A stretch of 64,000 nucleotides of DNA from JBIOHP01 sp044449065 (GCA_044449065.1 JBIOHP010000024.1:1-64000); one strand, 5' to 3'; shown: positions 34,363 through 43,779, counted from the stretch's first letter. Notes: a model not told the origin generated them from the sequence alone. Numbers and translations: made by a program.

Positions 34363-34427
34363 TTCCCGCTGTGGGCAATATAGGGAAACGCGTGCGGGCG
34401 CGTCCCCCCTGCAGCGGGAAGTTTTTT
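34363..34427 (+). ncRNA. Nested hairpin followed by T-run (candidate sRNA or terminator)
   Basis: The outer stem TTCCCGCTG (34363-34371) pairs with CAGCGGGAA (34412-34420). Between them GGG/CCC and CGCG/CGCG can form an inner stem. GTTTTTT follows directly, as in an intrinsic terminator. It is more than 250 bp from the upstream stop, so it may be a small structured RNA or a leader attenuator. Confidence 0.4.
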
Positions 34428-34469
34428 AATAAAGGGGGTCTTTTTTAAATCACGTAAAATAGTGAGTTT

Positions 34470-34586
34470 ATGAAGGACGTCAAACGGGTTTTTCTTATTG
34501 GCATTATTCTCGGAGAAATTTGGTTAACCTTCATTTTGGAGTTTAGTTCGAAAAGAGGTAATTTCTACTTGCATATATCAGGTTAA
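34470..34586 (+). CDS. Possible 38-residue membrane peptide
   Basis: ATG 34470 to TAA 34584-34586. After MKDVKR comes a single hydrophobic helix (VFLIGIILGEIWLTFILEF) and a short polar tail. The ribosome site (GTGAG) is weak. Charge-then-helix layout is plausible for a small membrane protein, but chance cannot be excluded. Confidence 0.25.
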   Translation: MKDVKRVFLIGIILGEIWLTFILEFSSKRGNFYLHISG

Positions 34587-34619
34587 CCGAGATGCAGAGA
34601 GTTATAATGATATGGAATA

Positions 34620-35540
34620 ATGAATCGTGTTTTTAATATATATTACCCTTTACTTTCTATCCTCGTGTTCGTTGCAATGCTGGCAGGTTGTAATAAACCC
34701 GGTCCTATCGATTTAACGCTTCCCGATCAACCGCAGAATCCGATCGATCTTGTAACCCCCACGAACCATAGCCAGCTTTTGAGCACGAACGATATCGATT
34801 CATTAAAAATATTGTCGCCCAAAGATGATCAGGGCTTCGGACAGCTCCTGATCGAAGGATCGGAGTATCAATCTCAGACCGAACATCACAGCGTATCGGT
34901 TGCTCGTGCGATATTCTATAATAATGCGTCTCCGGTGGTCATGAATGGCGATACGGTATCGTTTTCAACGCTCAACGTTGGATCAGTTGGGGTCGATCTG
35001 CTTAATCTCCAGCAGATTCAGAAACATTACATCAATCCGTCTGGAACGGTGGACTCGGTGCTCGGCGTGCAATATGTTTTGTATGACAAAGACAGCGCGT
35101 CGGGAAACGGATTTTTATTCCACGGTTCAAAAGCATATCACTGGCATAGTTTAGGGACTCTCACGATCCCTCCGTTCGATAAGATTGTCATGACTCCTCC
35201 GGGGATCCAGGTGCTGAGTCCTAATGTCCAATCCATCATCCGATCATCGAACAATCTAACCGTGAGATGGACCGGCGGCGCGGATACGGTGAGAATTTAT
35301 GTCCGTTCGATTGAAAATGGGTTCCCCGCTAAAACGCTCTTTCAGCTTGTTGTGAAAGACAACCGCGGCAGCGTTCTGATTCCAAAAACTATCCTCGGAC
35401 TGCTGCCGAAGGATCAAACTCAATTTTTATTCACTTTTACATCCTCGCAAACTTCACTGGTCAATCTGGGCGGAATTTCGGGGGATGTCGAGGTCCAAAC
35501 AGTTACAACTGAAAACATCGTTTTGCAAGTTAGACCTTAA
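34620..35540 (+). CDS. Lipoprotein of unknown function
   Basis: 306 residues. The lipobox is AMLAGCNK (Cys near 23). A low-complexity Pro/Asn linker follows, then two beta-rich regions; the second (VRWTGGADTVRIYVRS) looks immunoglobulin- or Fn3-like. It matches no family I can name. It lies 12 bp before the barrel-transglutaminase gene and probably shares its transcript, so it may be a partner of that outer-membrane protein. Confidence 0.75.
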   Translation: MNRVFNIYYPLLSILVFVAMLAGCNKPGPIDLTLPDQPQNPIDLVTPTNHSQLLSTNDIDSLKILSPKDDQGFGQLLIEGSEYQSQTEHHSVSVARAIFYNNASPVVMNGDTVSFSTLNVGSVGVDLLNLQQIQKHYINPSGTVDSVLGVQYVLYDKDSASGNGFLFHGSKAYHWHSLGTLTIPPFDKIVMTPPGIQVLSPNVQSIIRSSNNLTVRWTGGADTVRIYVRSIENGFPAKTLFQLVVKDNRGSVLIPKTILGLLPKDQTQFLFTFTSSQTSLVNLGGISGDVEVQTVTTENIVLQVRP

Positions 35541-35552
35541 CCTAAACCATAC

Positions 35553-37580
35553 GTGAACAAGATGCCACCTACCCGCATATGGTTGGCAGCCGTGATGTTC
35601 TTTATGATCCTCACCCGCCCGATATATTCCCAGCATATGAACTCCAGCCGAGGCATCGGTATCGGCGCTCTTACTGCGTTGAGCGATGATGAACATTCTA
35701 TCGATTGGAATCCTGCCGGGCTATCGAACATCCACGAGTGGGAATTTTCGTTGACAAGTTTTACTGCTACAAGCTCCCAATTAAATCTTGCATTTCAATC
35801 GGCAGGGATCGGCTATGCATTCACGCAGGATCAAGCCGCCGCTCTGAGGATTTCCCCGGGCATTGAATTGCAGTTCACCATACCCTCGACGTTCACCCTG
35901 CAAGATTCCCTGCATTCGCTCAACACAACGTTCGATAAAAAGATCACGTATGATGAAGCGTACTCCGGAGGGTATGCCTATTCGGTGAGCAAACAGGTTT
36001 CCGTCGGTTTGAGTTTCCACGCCATAGAACAGAAAATCACCGACACGGAATATTTTATCGATACGACCGGAATCATCCGATCGACGCTTGTTGATTATAC
36101 GAGCAGGATATTTACTTTTGATATGGGTGCTGCCTGGCTCATTACGCCCTGGCTCAATTTTGGCGCCGTGGTAAAAAATGCATTCCATATCTCCGGCGCC
36201 GGCTTTCCCGAATCCCTCACCGAATTTGAATTGGCTCATCCGGCGGGAATACGCGGAGGATTGGCTTTTGGAGAAGGGGATAATTCGCACGCAGAAATCG
36301 ATTATGATGACCGGAGAAATCTCAGGATCGGCGGCGAGTGGAACATCACAGACGTCCTGAAAGGACGTGGAGGGATGTATATTGATAATTCATCGCCAAC
36401 ATTTGTGGATGCGATTGGGTTGGGAGTCGGCGCAGAATTGTCAAGGGTAAAAATCGATCTTGGGTATCTGAAGTTTACTTCTCAAACAAACCGGAAGGGG
36501 TCTGCCGATATTTCCCTTCTCGATCAATTGAACGTCAACAATCTTGAGTATAACGTCTTTACCGGAGATCGGATTTCCCTGACGGCGTCATTCCGGCTGG
36601 GAAGCACGCGCGAGAATCTCATGCATATTGAATATGCGGATCTCACGCAAGAGATATTTCCCGCCGCGCGCACCATGTATGCGCTCAGCCCGGTGGGGAA
36701 AACCCGCGTGAGAAATATATCTTCAAAACCAATTGAAGCAAAAGTGTCGTTTTTCATCGATCATCTGATGGATGGTCCGACGGTAACACCGCCGGTCACT
36801 ATTCAGCCCGGGGAGGTGGAAGAGATACCATTTTACGCCGTCATTAACGATGTTGCAAAAGTAAATTCCGGTCTTTCAATTCAGGATGGGGAGTTGACAG
36901 TATCCGGAGAAGATTCCCGTGAGTCCGAGGACCGGTATCAAATACGGGTGCTGGTGCACGGCAAGAATGATTGGAACGGGGATGTGCATCTTCTGAGATT
37001 TTTCGTAACACCGGATGATTCTGATGTTTTATCCTTTACCCGTAATTCGATCAACAACCACAAAGCTGAACTCGACACTGTTCCCGCGGTTTTAACTGAT
37101 TTTTCTAACGCGCGAATATTGTTCAATGATTTTGCAGCCCGGCTGACATATGTCCACGACCCTAAAACAAGCCAGGATAATGTTCAATATCCCGCTGAGA
37201 CGCTGCGCCTGCGCGGCGGGGATTGTGACGATATGACCGTTACGTATTCAACGATGCTCTCCAGCGTCGGTATTTCGGTTGCGTTTGTCGATGTTGTACC
37301 GCCTGATCATCCGGGCGACGCACATATATACATGCTGTTTGATTCCGGTCTTCCCCCGAAGGACGCATCTCTCATCGGAACGAATCAAAAGCGCTTTGTT
37401 ATCCGGAAGAACGACAGCGGGAACGAAACAATCTGGATACCGGTTGAAACAACGGTCATCACCAAAGGATTTGATGAAGCATGGAATGCCGGCGCGTCTG
37501 AATATTTTAACGACGTCGAGGTGAACCTCGGTATCGTTAAAGGCTGGGTAAAAATTGTCGATCTTGAAATAGCTCAATAA
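35553..37580 (+). CDS. Outer-membrane barrel with C-terminal transglutaminase-like domain
   Basis: 675 residues, starting GTG 35553 (or ATG 35562). A signal peptide (ending PIYSQ) precedes a PorV/FadL-like barrel: SSRGIGIGALTALSDDEHSI and WNPAGLSNI are typical first strands, and alternating strands continue to about residue 355. Then a beta domain and, from about 510, a transglutaminase-like core: Cys in LRGGDCDDMT, His in GDAHIYML, and an acidic residue in WIPVETT. The three match a Cys-His-Asp/Glu catalytic set. Such a join of barrel and peptidase-like domain is unusual. It is followed by a FecR-like gene. Confidence 0.8.
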   Translation: MNKMPPTRIWLAAVMFFMILTRPIYSQHMNSSRGIGIGALTALSDDEHSIDWNPAGLSNIHEWEFSLTSFTATSSQLNLAFQSAGIGYAFTQDQAAALRISPGIELQFTIPSTFTLQDSLHSLNTTFDKKITYDEAYSGGYAYSVSKQVSVGLSFHAIEQKITDTEYFIDTTGIIRSTLVDYTSRIFTFDMGAAWLITPWLNFGAVVKNAFHISGAGFPESLTEFELAHPAGIRGGLAFGEGDNSHAEIDYDDRRNLRIGGEWNITDVLKGRGGMYIDNSSPTFVDAIGLGVGAELSRVKIDLGYLKFTSQTNRKGSADISLLDQLNVNNLEYNVFTGDRISLTASFRLGSTRENLMHIEYADLTQEIFPAARTMYALSPVGKTRVRNISSKPIEAKVSFFIDHLMDGPTVTPPVTIQPGEVEEIPFYAVINDVAKVNSGLSIQDGELTVSGEDSRESEDRYQIRVLVHGKNDWNGDVHLLRFFVTPDDSDVLSFTRNSINNHKAELDTVPAVLTDFSNARILFNDFAARLTYVHDPKTSQDNVQYPAETLRLRGGDCDDMTVTYSTMLSSVGISVAFVDVVPPDHPGDAHIYMLFDSGLPPKDASLIGTNQKRFVIRKNDSGNETIWIPVETTVITKGFDEAWNAGASEYFNDVEVNLGIVKGWVKIVDLEIAQ

Positions 37581-37601
37581 TATTATCATAAGGAATTTTT
37601 T

Positions 37602-38294
37602 ATGAAACACGTACTATCGGTTTTTGCGGTTCTTCTGCTTGCGGTAGGATCTCTTTATGCTCAAATGAAGCTTGTTGCATTAAAAGGAGATGTCAGTATC
37701 CGGCATGGAGTCAACGAACAATGGGTAACCGTTGCCAAAGGCGACGTTCTCAAACCCGATGATTCAATACGACTCGGTGAAAAATCGATCGCGACAATCG
37801 TGACCGATAATAACACGAAACTTCAAATTCCGGAAATGACCCTTATCGATCTTTCCGATCTCCGGATGTTGACGCAGGATGAGCTGCTTCTCCGGCTTAC
37901 GATGGAACGTGTCCGGACAATTCCCGATCAGAATCGTGAAAACGATTTCCATATACCGCATACCACAACGATTCACGGAGCGAACAAAGATATTTCACCA
38001 ATTGCGATTCCTGCAATGAACAGCACCGGCGTTATGCAATTGAATGGCGTGAAAGTTCTTTACGATAACGGCTTCTATGCTACGAGCGCGCTGAAAGCGA
38101 AAAAAGTATTTCGCTTGATCCCGCAAACCGCAGAAATGATCGATTCCCGATTGTTGGTTGCCAGCGCTCTTGAGAAAATGAATTTAAACGGCGAGGCATT
38201 AACCGAATACCTTGAAATAAGCAAACAACCCCTCTCAGAATCCCAGCGAGTTATTGTCGACGGTAAAATAGCGCTCCTGAAAAAGAAAGGGTGA
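37602..38294 (+). CDS. Secreted FecR-like protein with TPR-type tail
   Basis: 230 residues. A signal peptide (ending SLYAQ) precedes a FecR-type beta domain: LVALKGDVSIRHG, WVTVAKGDVLKPDDSIRLGE, then SIATIVTDNNTKLQI. The last 80 residues form two helical hairpins like a TPR unit. It lies 21 bp after the barrel-transglutaminase gene with AAGGAA before its ATG, so both are probably made together. Its partner and function are not known. Confidence 0.75.
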   Translation: MKHVLSVFAVLLLAVGSLYAQMKLVALKGDVSIRHGVNEQWVTVAKGDVLKPDDSIRLGEKSIATIVTDNNTKLQIPEMTLIDLSDLRMLTQDELLLRLTMERVRTIPDQNRENDFHIPHTTTIHGANKDISPIAIPAMNSTGVMQLNGVKVLYDNGFYATSALKAKKVFRLIPQTAEMIDSRLLVASALEKMNLNGEALTEYLEISKQPLSESQRVIVDGKIALLKKKG

Positions 38295-38450
38295 AATCCT
38301 TCCCCGCGCAATCGATCTCACACTCTCTTTTTAAACGAAGCACGAGTAACCCGGCTGTTTTGGTTGACTAAGTGCGAAATTATTCTTAGACTGTATTCCA
38401 ACGCGTAATTGATAATCTTCGGTTGTTCTACGTTTTTAACGAGAAAAGGT

Positions 38451-39248
38451 ATGAGAATATTTTTCCTGGCAGCAGGTATTATTTTGTTGTTTACCCTTCC
38501 GGCATGTAACGGAAGCGGGACAGATTCCGGCACCGTGTCGCAGATCGATTCAAAAATTACGATGAGCATGACCGAAGTGCTCAACCCCGCCGCGCGAACA
38601 CTCGCGTTAACCGCCCAAACCGAGCGGGTATATGGATGCACCAATTATGCGATCCTCAATACAGTCTCCGTCAACGCGAATACGGTTACGTTAGATTTTA
38701 CCGGAATTGCCGCGCCGACAAATTGTGTTGCCGAGGTCGGTCCCGCGGATGGCTCCCTTAATCTCGGATTTCTTCCCACGGCGATCTATAACTTTGTCAT
38801 TAATGTGAACGGCGTAGCAACCAATGCAACCCTCGCGGTTACCGATAGCTCGTACCAGGTAACGAACGGCAGCAGCAAATGGACGGATTTTACGAAGACA
38901 TTTTTTCTGAAGGTTCCGCCGGGAACCATCTGGGGCAATGTGCAATACAGCGATCCGAATTTATTACCCGTCGATCGGGGATTTTTCGATTCGCTCAAAG
39001 CGTTGGGAGCACAGGCGCATGTTTATCCTGCGGGCGATTACGGTTATTTCCAGATCGACGGCGTGGGCACGGTTGTTGTGCCCACAGGTTCTCACCTCAA
39101 TTATATTGATACCTTCATTTTCAATTATGGTTTTGATATGCTCAAAGTGCGCGCGCTCGTGAAAAGTTTGGCGCTCCGGATCACGATCAACCTCTATGGT
39201 TCCAACGGCGAGGTATACCTGACCAGCGTGCTCGCACACGAGCCGTGA
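38451..39248 (+). CDS. Lipoprotein of unknown function
   Basis: About 265 residues from ATG 38451, with GAAAAGG just before it (a TTG at 38409 is in frame but poorly placed). The lipobox is TLPACNG (Cys near 18). The rest is beta-rich with repeated aromatic and Thr/Asn strands, and two conserved-looking segments, GVQAH-like GAQAHVYPAGDYGYFQI and LRITINLYGSNGEVYL. I do not recognise the family. Confidence 0.7.
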   Translation: MRIFFLAAGIILLFTLPACNGSGTDSGTVSQIDSKITMSMTEVLNPAARTLALTAQTERVYGCTNYAILNTVSVNANTVTLDFTGIAAPTNCVAEVGPADGSLNLGFLPTAIYNFVINVNGVATNATLAVTDSSYQVTNGSSKWTDFTKTFFLKVPPGTIWGNVQYSDPNLLPVDRGFFDSLKALGAQAHVYPAGDYGYFQIDGVGTVVVPTGSHLNYIDTFIFNYGFDMLKVRALVKSLALRITINLYGSNGEVYLTSVLAHEP

Positions 39249-39251
39249 GGA

Positions 39252-39417
39252 TACAGAGCAGTTCCCCGCGATTAACTCTGAAACTCATGCAGGTATTAAA
39301 GATTGATTTTAATATTGAGGAGTAATACTACCGCTCCGAATATTCTCTTTTTCTTGCTTCTCACCCCCTCTTTTCTTATTATTTTAAAGGAATTATTGTT
39401 TCCTTAACTGCTCTGTA
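39252..39417. repeat. Long-range 12-bp inverted repeat
   Basis: TACAGAGCAGTT (39252-39263) and its exact complement AACTGCTCTGTA (39406-39417) lie 142 bp apart, filling the spacer between the lipoprotein and the prenyl synthase gene. The ends of a small mobile element or a transcript fold are both possible. Confidence 0.45.
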
Positions 39418-39434
39418 CACACGTTTATATATTC

Positions 39435-40433
39435 ATGTCCAAAACGCCGGAAAACATTAATTTTTCACGCTCTATAGAAGTATACAAGACCTCTATTGAT
39501 AGGCGGCTTATCGCTTTACTGGATGGGAGGAAGCCGGCGTTTGTGTATGATCCGATCCATTATGTCTTCAAAACAGGCGGCAAACGAATGCGTGCCATCC
39601 TTCTCCTTCTTGCATCTGAATCGGTGGGAGGCAAGACGGCTCCGGCGCTTGATGCAGCATGCGCCATTGAATTTCTTCACAATTTTACGCTTGTTCATGA
39701 CGATATTATGGACAGATCCGATCTGCGACGCGGTTTGCCAACGGTTCACAAAAAATGGAATGTGGACACCGCGATCCTTTCGGGTGATCAGATTGCGGCA
39801 TTTGGATATACTCTATTGTTGAAGACGAAAACTCCGCGGTTAGCGGATATTCTCCATGCTTTCACCGAAGCGTTTATGGAGGTCTGCGAAGGTCAGGCCC
39901 TCGACATAGAATTTGAAACTTGCAGCGACATTTCAATCGATGATTATCTTTCGATGATCGGGAAAAAAACTGCGCGGATGATTTCGGCATCGATGGAGAT
40001 TGGGGGAATTATCGGCGGAGGCGCAGCACGGGAAGTTAAGGCGCTTCGGCGATACGGTGAATTTCTCGGTCTCGCTTTTCAGTTGCAGGACGACATTCTC
40101 GATATCGATGGAAATGAAAAGACTCTCGGCAAGGTTATCGGCAAGGATATTATCGAAGGCAAACGGACATTTTTACTTCTTCTGGCTCAGCAGCGCGCGA
40201 AAGGTTCGGATCGGATACTGATCGAGAAGGTTTTGAAGCGACGGTGCGACGGGAACGACGAAATTAACCGTGTCCGGGAGATTTATGAGCGCTATGGCAT
40301 TCTTGGAGATGCGCGCAAGGAAATGGAACGCAATACTCTCCAGGCGCAGAAAGCGCTCCGGGTATTGCCGGTGAATAGGGCTGTTTCCACGCTCTCGTGG
40401 TTATCGGATAAACTGCTCAAAAGACAATCGTAG
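39435..40433 (+). CDS. Polyprenyl diphosphate synthase
   Basis: 332 residues of the trans-isoprenyl diphosphate synthase family. The first Asp-rich motif is DDIMDRSDLRRG (from residue 89) and the second is DDILDIDGN near 219; GGKRMRA near 50 is the diphosphate-binding block. It makes the linear isoprenoid chain, plausibly the one attached to menaquinone by MqnP encoded elsewhere in this window. Chain length cannot be read reliably. It is 13 bp upstream of ptsH. Confidence 0.92.
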   Translation: MSKTPENINFSRSIEVYKTSIDRRLIALLDGRKPAFVYDPIHYVFKTGGKRMRAILLLLASESVGGKTAPALDAACAIEFLHNFTLVHDDIMDRSDLRRGLPTVHKKWNVDTAILSGDQIAAFGYTLLLKTKTPRLADILHAFTEAFMEVCEGQALDIEFETCSDISIDDYLSMIGKKTARMISASMEIGGIIGGGAAREVKALRRYGEFLGLAFQLQDDILDIDGNEKTLGKVIGKDIIEGKRTFLLLLAQQRAKGSDRILIEKVLKRRCDGNDEINRVREIYERYGILGDARKEMERNTLQAQKALRVLPVNRAVSTLSWLSDKLLKRQS

Positions 40434-40446
40434 TGAATCGATCCCG

Positions 40447-40719
40447 ATGATCCAGAAGGAAGTAACGATAAAAAATCGTTCCGGTTTACACACTCGTCCA
40501 GCGGCGTCGCTGGTAAAACTTGCCGCAAAGTTTAAATGCGATTTCACGATCTTGAAGGATGGAATTGAGATTAACGGTAAAAGTATTATCGGCGTTATGA
40601 CGCTCGCAGCCGAACGGGGTTCAACGATGGCGCTCCAATTCAACGGGGAGGACGAAGAAGCCGCTGCTGAAGCGATCAGCGGCTTGTTCGACCGTGGTTT
40701 TGATTTGGATGAAAAATAA
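40447..40719 (+). CDS. ptsH: Phosphocarrier protein HPr
   Basis: 90 residues. The phosphorylated His is H15 in RSGLHTRPAA, and S46 in NGKSIIGVM is the regulatory serine used by HPr kinase in species that have it. Length and both motifs are canonical. Enzyme I follows 75 bp later. No sugar-specific enzyme II is in the window, so a regulatory PTS or one with distant EII genes is possible. Confidence 0.93.
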   Translation: MIQKEVTIKNRSGLHTRPAASLVKLAAKFKCDFTILKDGIEINGKSIIGVMTLAAERGSTMALQFNGEDEEAAAEAISGLFDRGFDLDEK

Positions 40720-40794
40720 AAGTTGTATGGAAACTCAGTACGGAATAATTATGAATGAAATGCAGGGAACAAGCACATCGCCAACGCTCGACGT

Positions 40795-42573
40795 ATGGAA
40801 AGCGTAACGATCATAAAACAGGAGATTCTCGTAAAGGGCAACCCCGCGGCGCCCGGGGTCACTATTGGACCGGTCTATCTTTTCAAAAAAGAGATTCCCC
40901 GCGTCACCCAATGGATGATTGCGGAGGATGCAGTTCCGGTAGAAATTGAACGGTTGGATCGCGCGCTTTTGCGTTCGGAACGGGAACTTAATAAAATATT
41001 GACCTTCGCCCAGCAAAAAATAGGCGAGACAATGGCGAAGATTTTTGAGGCGCAGATTATGGTTTTGCAGGACGAGTATCTGCGCGACGGGGTGAAAAAG
41101 CGGATCAGCGGTGAATTAAAAAATGCAGAGTATCTCATTGACGACGAGATCGGAAAATATGCCAAAATGATGCTGGAAGCTCCCGGCGATTACATGCACG
41201 AACGCGCAAGGGAGATGGATGATCTTAAATTCCGCATCATCAGAAACCTGCAGGAAGATAAGCTCATGTCGAAATTAGAAGGTGAGATGATTATTGTCTC
41301 CCATTCCCTCACTCCCGCGGATACAATGATTCTCAGCCGCAATAACGTCCTCGGTTATGCAACAGATATGGGAGGAATCAGCTCGCATGCCGCCCTCTTA
41401 TCCTGCTCGATGAAAATTCCCGCGGTGGTTGGTCTCGGTGAGCTGAGCAGGATCGTTGCAACCGGCGACCTAATGATTCTTGACGGGTATAGCGGAACGG
41501 TGATAGTTCATCCTACGCCGGAACGGGTGCAGCAATATGAACAAAAGAAAGATCATTTCCGGGAATTTGAATCGAGACTTACCGCTCTAAAAGACCTCCG
41601 GGCAGTCACTACCGATGGGCATTCCATTGAACTCTCGGCGAATATAGAGTTTCCGGAGGAGATAGAATACGTCGTTGTGCAGGGTTCAAAGGGCGTCGGT
41701 TTGTACCGGACGGAAAGCCTGTTATTGAACCAAGGGGATTTTCCGACCGAGGAGGATCAATACCGGGAGTATAAAAATGTTACGGATAGAATATATCCGA
41801 ACCGGGTAATCATGCGGACATTTGACGTCGGCGGCGATAAAATCGCTCCGGAGATGGCGGAAGAAGATAATCCGTTTCTCGGGTGGCGCGGCATCCGTAT
41901 GATGCTTGATAGACCCGATTTGTTCATGGATCAATTGCGGGCAATGCTGCGCGTGAGCAGGCGAAAAAATCTTTCGATTATGTTCCCCATGATCACCAAT
42001 ATTGTAGAAGTGCGGAAAGCAAAAGAATATGTTCAGAAAGCCAAGGATGAACTTCGAGCGAAGAAGATAAAATTCGACGACAAAATACCCGTTGGCGTGA
42101 TGATTGAAGTTCCCGCCGCCGCTCTCATGATCGATCAAATAGCTGCGGAAGTCGATTTTCTCAGTATCGGCTCCAACGATTTGACGCAATACCTGCTCGC
42201 GGTTGATAGGAACAACTCACTTGTCTCCAACCTGTATAGTGAATTCGAACCCATCGTTCTCCAAACGCTCAAGAATATTATCGATGCAGGCCATCGCCAC
42301 AAGAAATGGGTGGGATTATGCGGTGAGGTGGCAAGTAATCCGGTGGCGATTCCGCCGCTTATCGGTCTCGGATTTGATGAATTAAGCGTAATCCCATCGC
42401 TGCTCCCGGAAATTAAAAAGATCATCCGTTCTTTATCTTTGAACGACGCCAAAGCGCTTGCAGATAAAGCTCTCGGTCTCTCTTCCCGGGAAGAAATTGA
42501 GCAGCTTTTTGTTCAATTCATGCGAAAGAATTTGCCGGATATACCGCTCCCTTTGGATGAAGCTCCGGGTTAG
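40795..42573 (+). CDS. ptsI: Phosphoenolpyruvate-protein phosphotransferase (enzyme I)
   Basis: 592 residues. The N-terminal HPr-binding/His domain has the active-site H198 in DMGGISSHAALL. The C-terminal PEP-binding barrel shows YRTESLLL, RTFDVGGDK, GWRGIRMML, PVGVMIEVPAA and SIGSNDLTQY, including the catalytic-type Cys in GLCGEVA. It transfers phosphate from PEP to HPr, encoded just upstream. Confidence 0.95.
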   Translation: MESVTIIKQEILVKGNPAAPGVTIGPVYLFKKEIPRVTQWMIAEDAVPVEIERLDRALLRSERELNKILTFAQQKIGETMAKIFEAQIMVLQDEYLRDGVKKRISGELKNAEYLIDDEIGKYAKMMLEAPGDYMHERAREMDDLKFRIIRNLQEDKLMSKLEGEMIIVSHSLTPADTMILSRNNVLGYATDMGGISSHAALLSCSMKIPAVVGLGELSRIVATGDLMILDGYSGTVIVHPTPERVQQYEQKKDHFREFESRLTALKDLRAVTTDGHSIELSANIEFPEEIEYVVVQGSKGVGLYRTESLLLNQGDFPTEEDQYREYKNVTDRIYPNRVIMRTFDVGGDKIAPEMAEEDNPFLGWRGIRMMLDRPDLFMDQLRAMLRVSRRKNLSIMFPMITNIVEVRKAKEYVQKAKDELRAKKIKFDDKIPVGVMIEVPAAALMIDQIAAEVDFLSIGSNDLTQYLLAVDRNNSLVSNLYSEFEPIVLQTLKNIIDAGHRHKKWVGLCGEVASNPVAIPPLIGLGFDELSVIPSLLPEIKKIIRSLSLNDAKALADKALGLSSREEIEQLFVQFMRKNLPDIPLPLDEAPG

Positions 42574-42647
42574 GTGACAGGATTTTTTATTTTAAGAATA
42601 ATTTATTATCAACTTAACGGCGACTGTTTCATGCAATTTCAATACCT

Positions 42648-43721
42648 ATGACAGAAAACGAAATACAGAAATATGATTCCTTAAATATGCGGCGATTGAT
42701 TGCGGAATTTCCGAATCAGGTGCAAGAAGCCGTAATCATTGGCAGGAAATTTGCCCGCCCGTTTAGCTCCGCGTCAATACGGAATATCGTGGTAGCCGGA
42801 CTCGGCGGATCGGCAATAGGAGGCGATATCCTTCGCGCGTATTCATCCGCGAAACTCCGGATCCCTTTTCAGGTGAACAGACATTATTATCTTCCCGAAT
42901 TTGTCGGTGAACGGTGCCTTGTGATCATTTCGAGTTATTCCGGGAATACGGAAGAGACGCTTGCGGTTCATGAGGACGCGATGAAGCGAAAGGCGAAGAT
43001 CGTCTGCATCAGCTCTGATGGCGAGATCGCCCGCCGTTCCAGAAAGTATAAGCAGCCGCTGATCACTATCCCGGGAGGATTACCGCCGCGAGCAGCGCTC
43101 GGGTATTCTTTTTTCCCCACATTGATATTGATGTATAAGTTCGGTTTCATCCCCTCGCCTGAGAAAGCTATTAAGGAGACAATTTCGCTGCTTTCGAAAA
43201 AATCGCTGATCTATGGCAACGCTCAGGGGAAAAATAATCCAGCGTTCGCAATTGCGAAAAAACTCTATGGCAAACTCCCGATCATTTACTCCGCCGCCGA
43301 CCGGTTTGATGTGGTGAACCTCCGCTGGCGTGGACAAATATCGGAAAACGCCAAAGTCCTCGCATACGGGCATGTTTACCCGGAGATGAATCATAACGAG
43401 CTGGTGGGTTGGTCGAAATCGTTTCATTCCGGCAATACAACCACTCCTCAGATGGATAAGATGGCGATTGTCTATCTCCGTGATAAAGAAGATTACAAGC
43501 GCATACAAATGAGAATAGATATAACGAAACCGATTATCGGCAAGTGCGCATCGGATATCATTGAAGTTCATAGCGAAGGAACATCTCTTCTCGCACGCAT
43601 GTTTTCGCTGATCTATTTGGGCGATTGGGTAAGTTATTATCTGGCGATTCTCAATAAGGTTGATCCGACCCCCGTGAAGGTGATTGATTTTTTGAAAAAT
43701 GAACTGGCGAAACGAAAATAA
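42648..43721 (+). CDS. Bifunctional phosphoglucose/phosphomannose isomerase
   Basis: 357 residues of the PGI/PMI family, better known from archaea and some bacteria. Sugar-isomerase motifs are VVAGLGGSAIGGD (about 48-60), ISSYSGNTEETL (about 94-105) and MNHNELVGW with a catalytic-type His. It interconverts fructose-6-phosphate with glucose-6-phosphate and mannose-6-phosphate. It follows ptsI by 74 bp, consistent with a carbon-metabolism cluster. Confidence 0.9.
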   Translation: MTENEIQKYDSLNMRRLIAEFPNQVQEAVIIGRKFARPFSSASIRNIVVAGLGGSAIGGDILRAYSSAKLRIPFQVNRHYYLPEFVGERCLVIISSYSGNTEETLAVHEDAMKRKAKIVCISSDGEIARRSRKYKQPLITIPGGLPPRAALGYSFFPTLILMYKFGFIPSPEKAIKETISLLSKKSLIYGNAQGKNNPAFAIAKKLYGKLPIIYSAADRFDVVNLRWRGQISENAKVLAYGHVYPEMNHNELVGWSKSFHSGNTTTPQMDKMAIVYLRDKEDYKRIQMRIDITKPIIGKCASDIIEVHSEGTSLLARMFSLIYLGDWVSYYLAILNKVDPTPVKVIDFLKNELAKRK

Positions 43722-43779
43722 TGTTATACCATGAAGATATGTTCATGAGAAATACCGATTATTATAGATCAGGAATTTG

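Larger units (their letters stand above)
34104..34619. other. Intergenic region with structured element and small ORF
   Basis: 516 bp between the CHASE2 operon and a lipoprotein gene. It contains the nested hairpin 34363-34427 and a 38-codon membrane-type ORF (34470-34586), listed separately. No sigma-54 promoter with a convincing GG-N10-GC was found. Confidence 0.55.

Noticed and set aside
34323..34449. 42-codon ORF overlapping the nested hairpin
   Set aside because: Composition follows the hairpin arms, with no ribosome site and no protein features.
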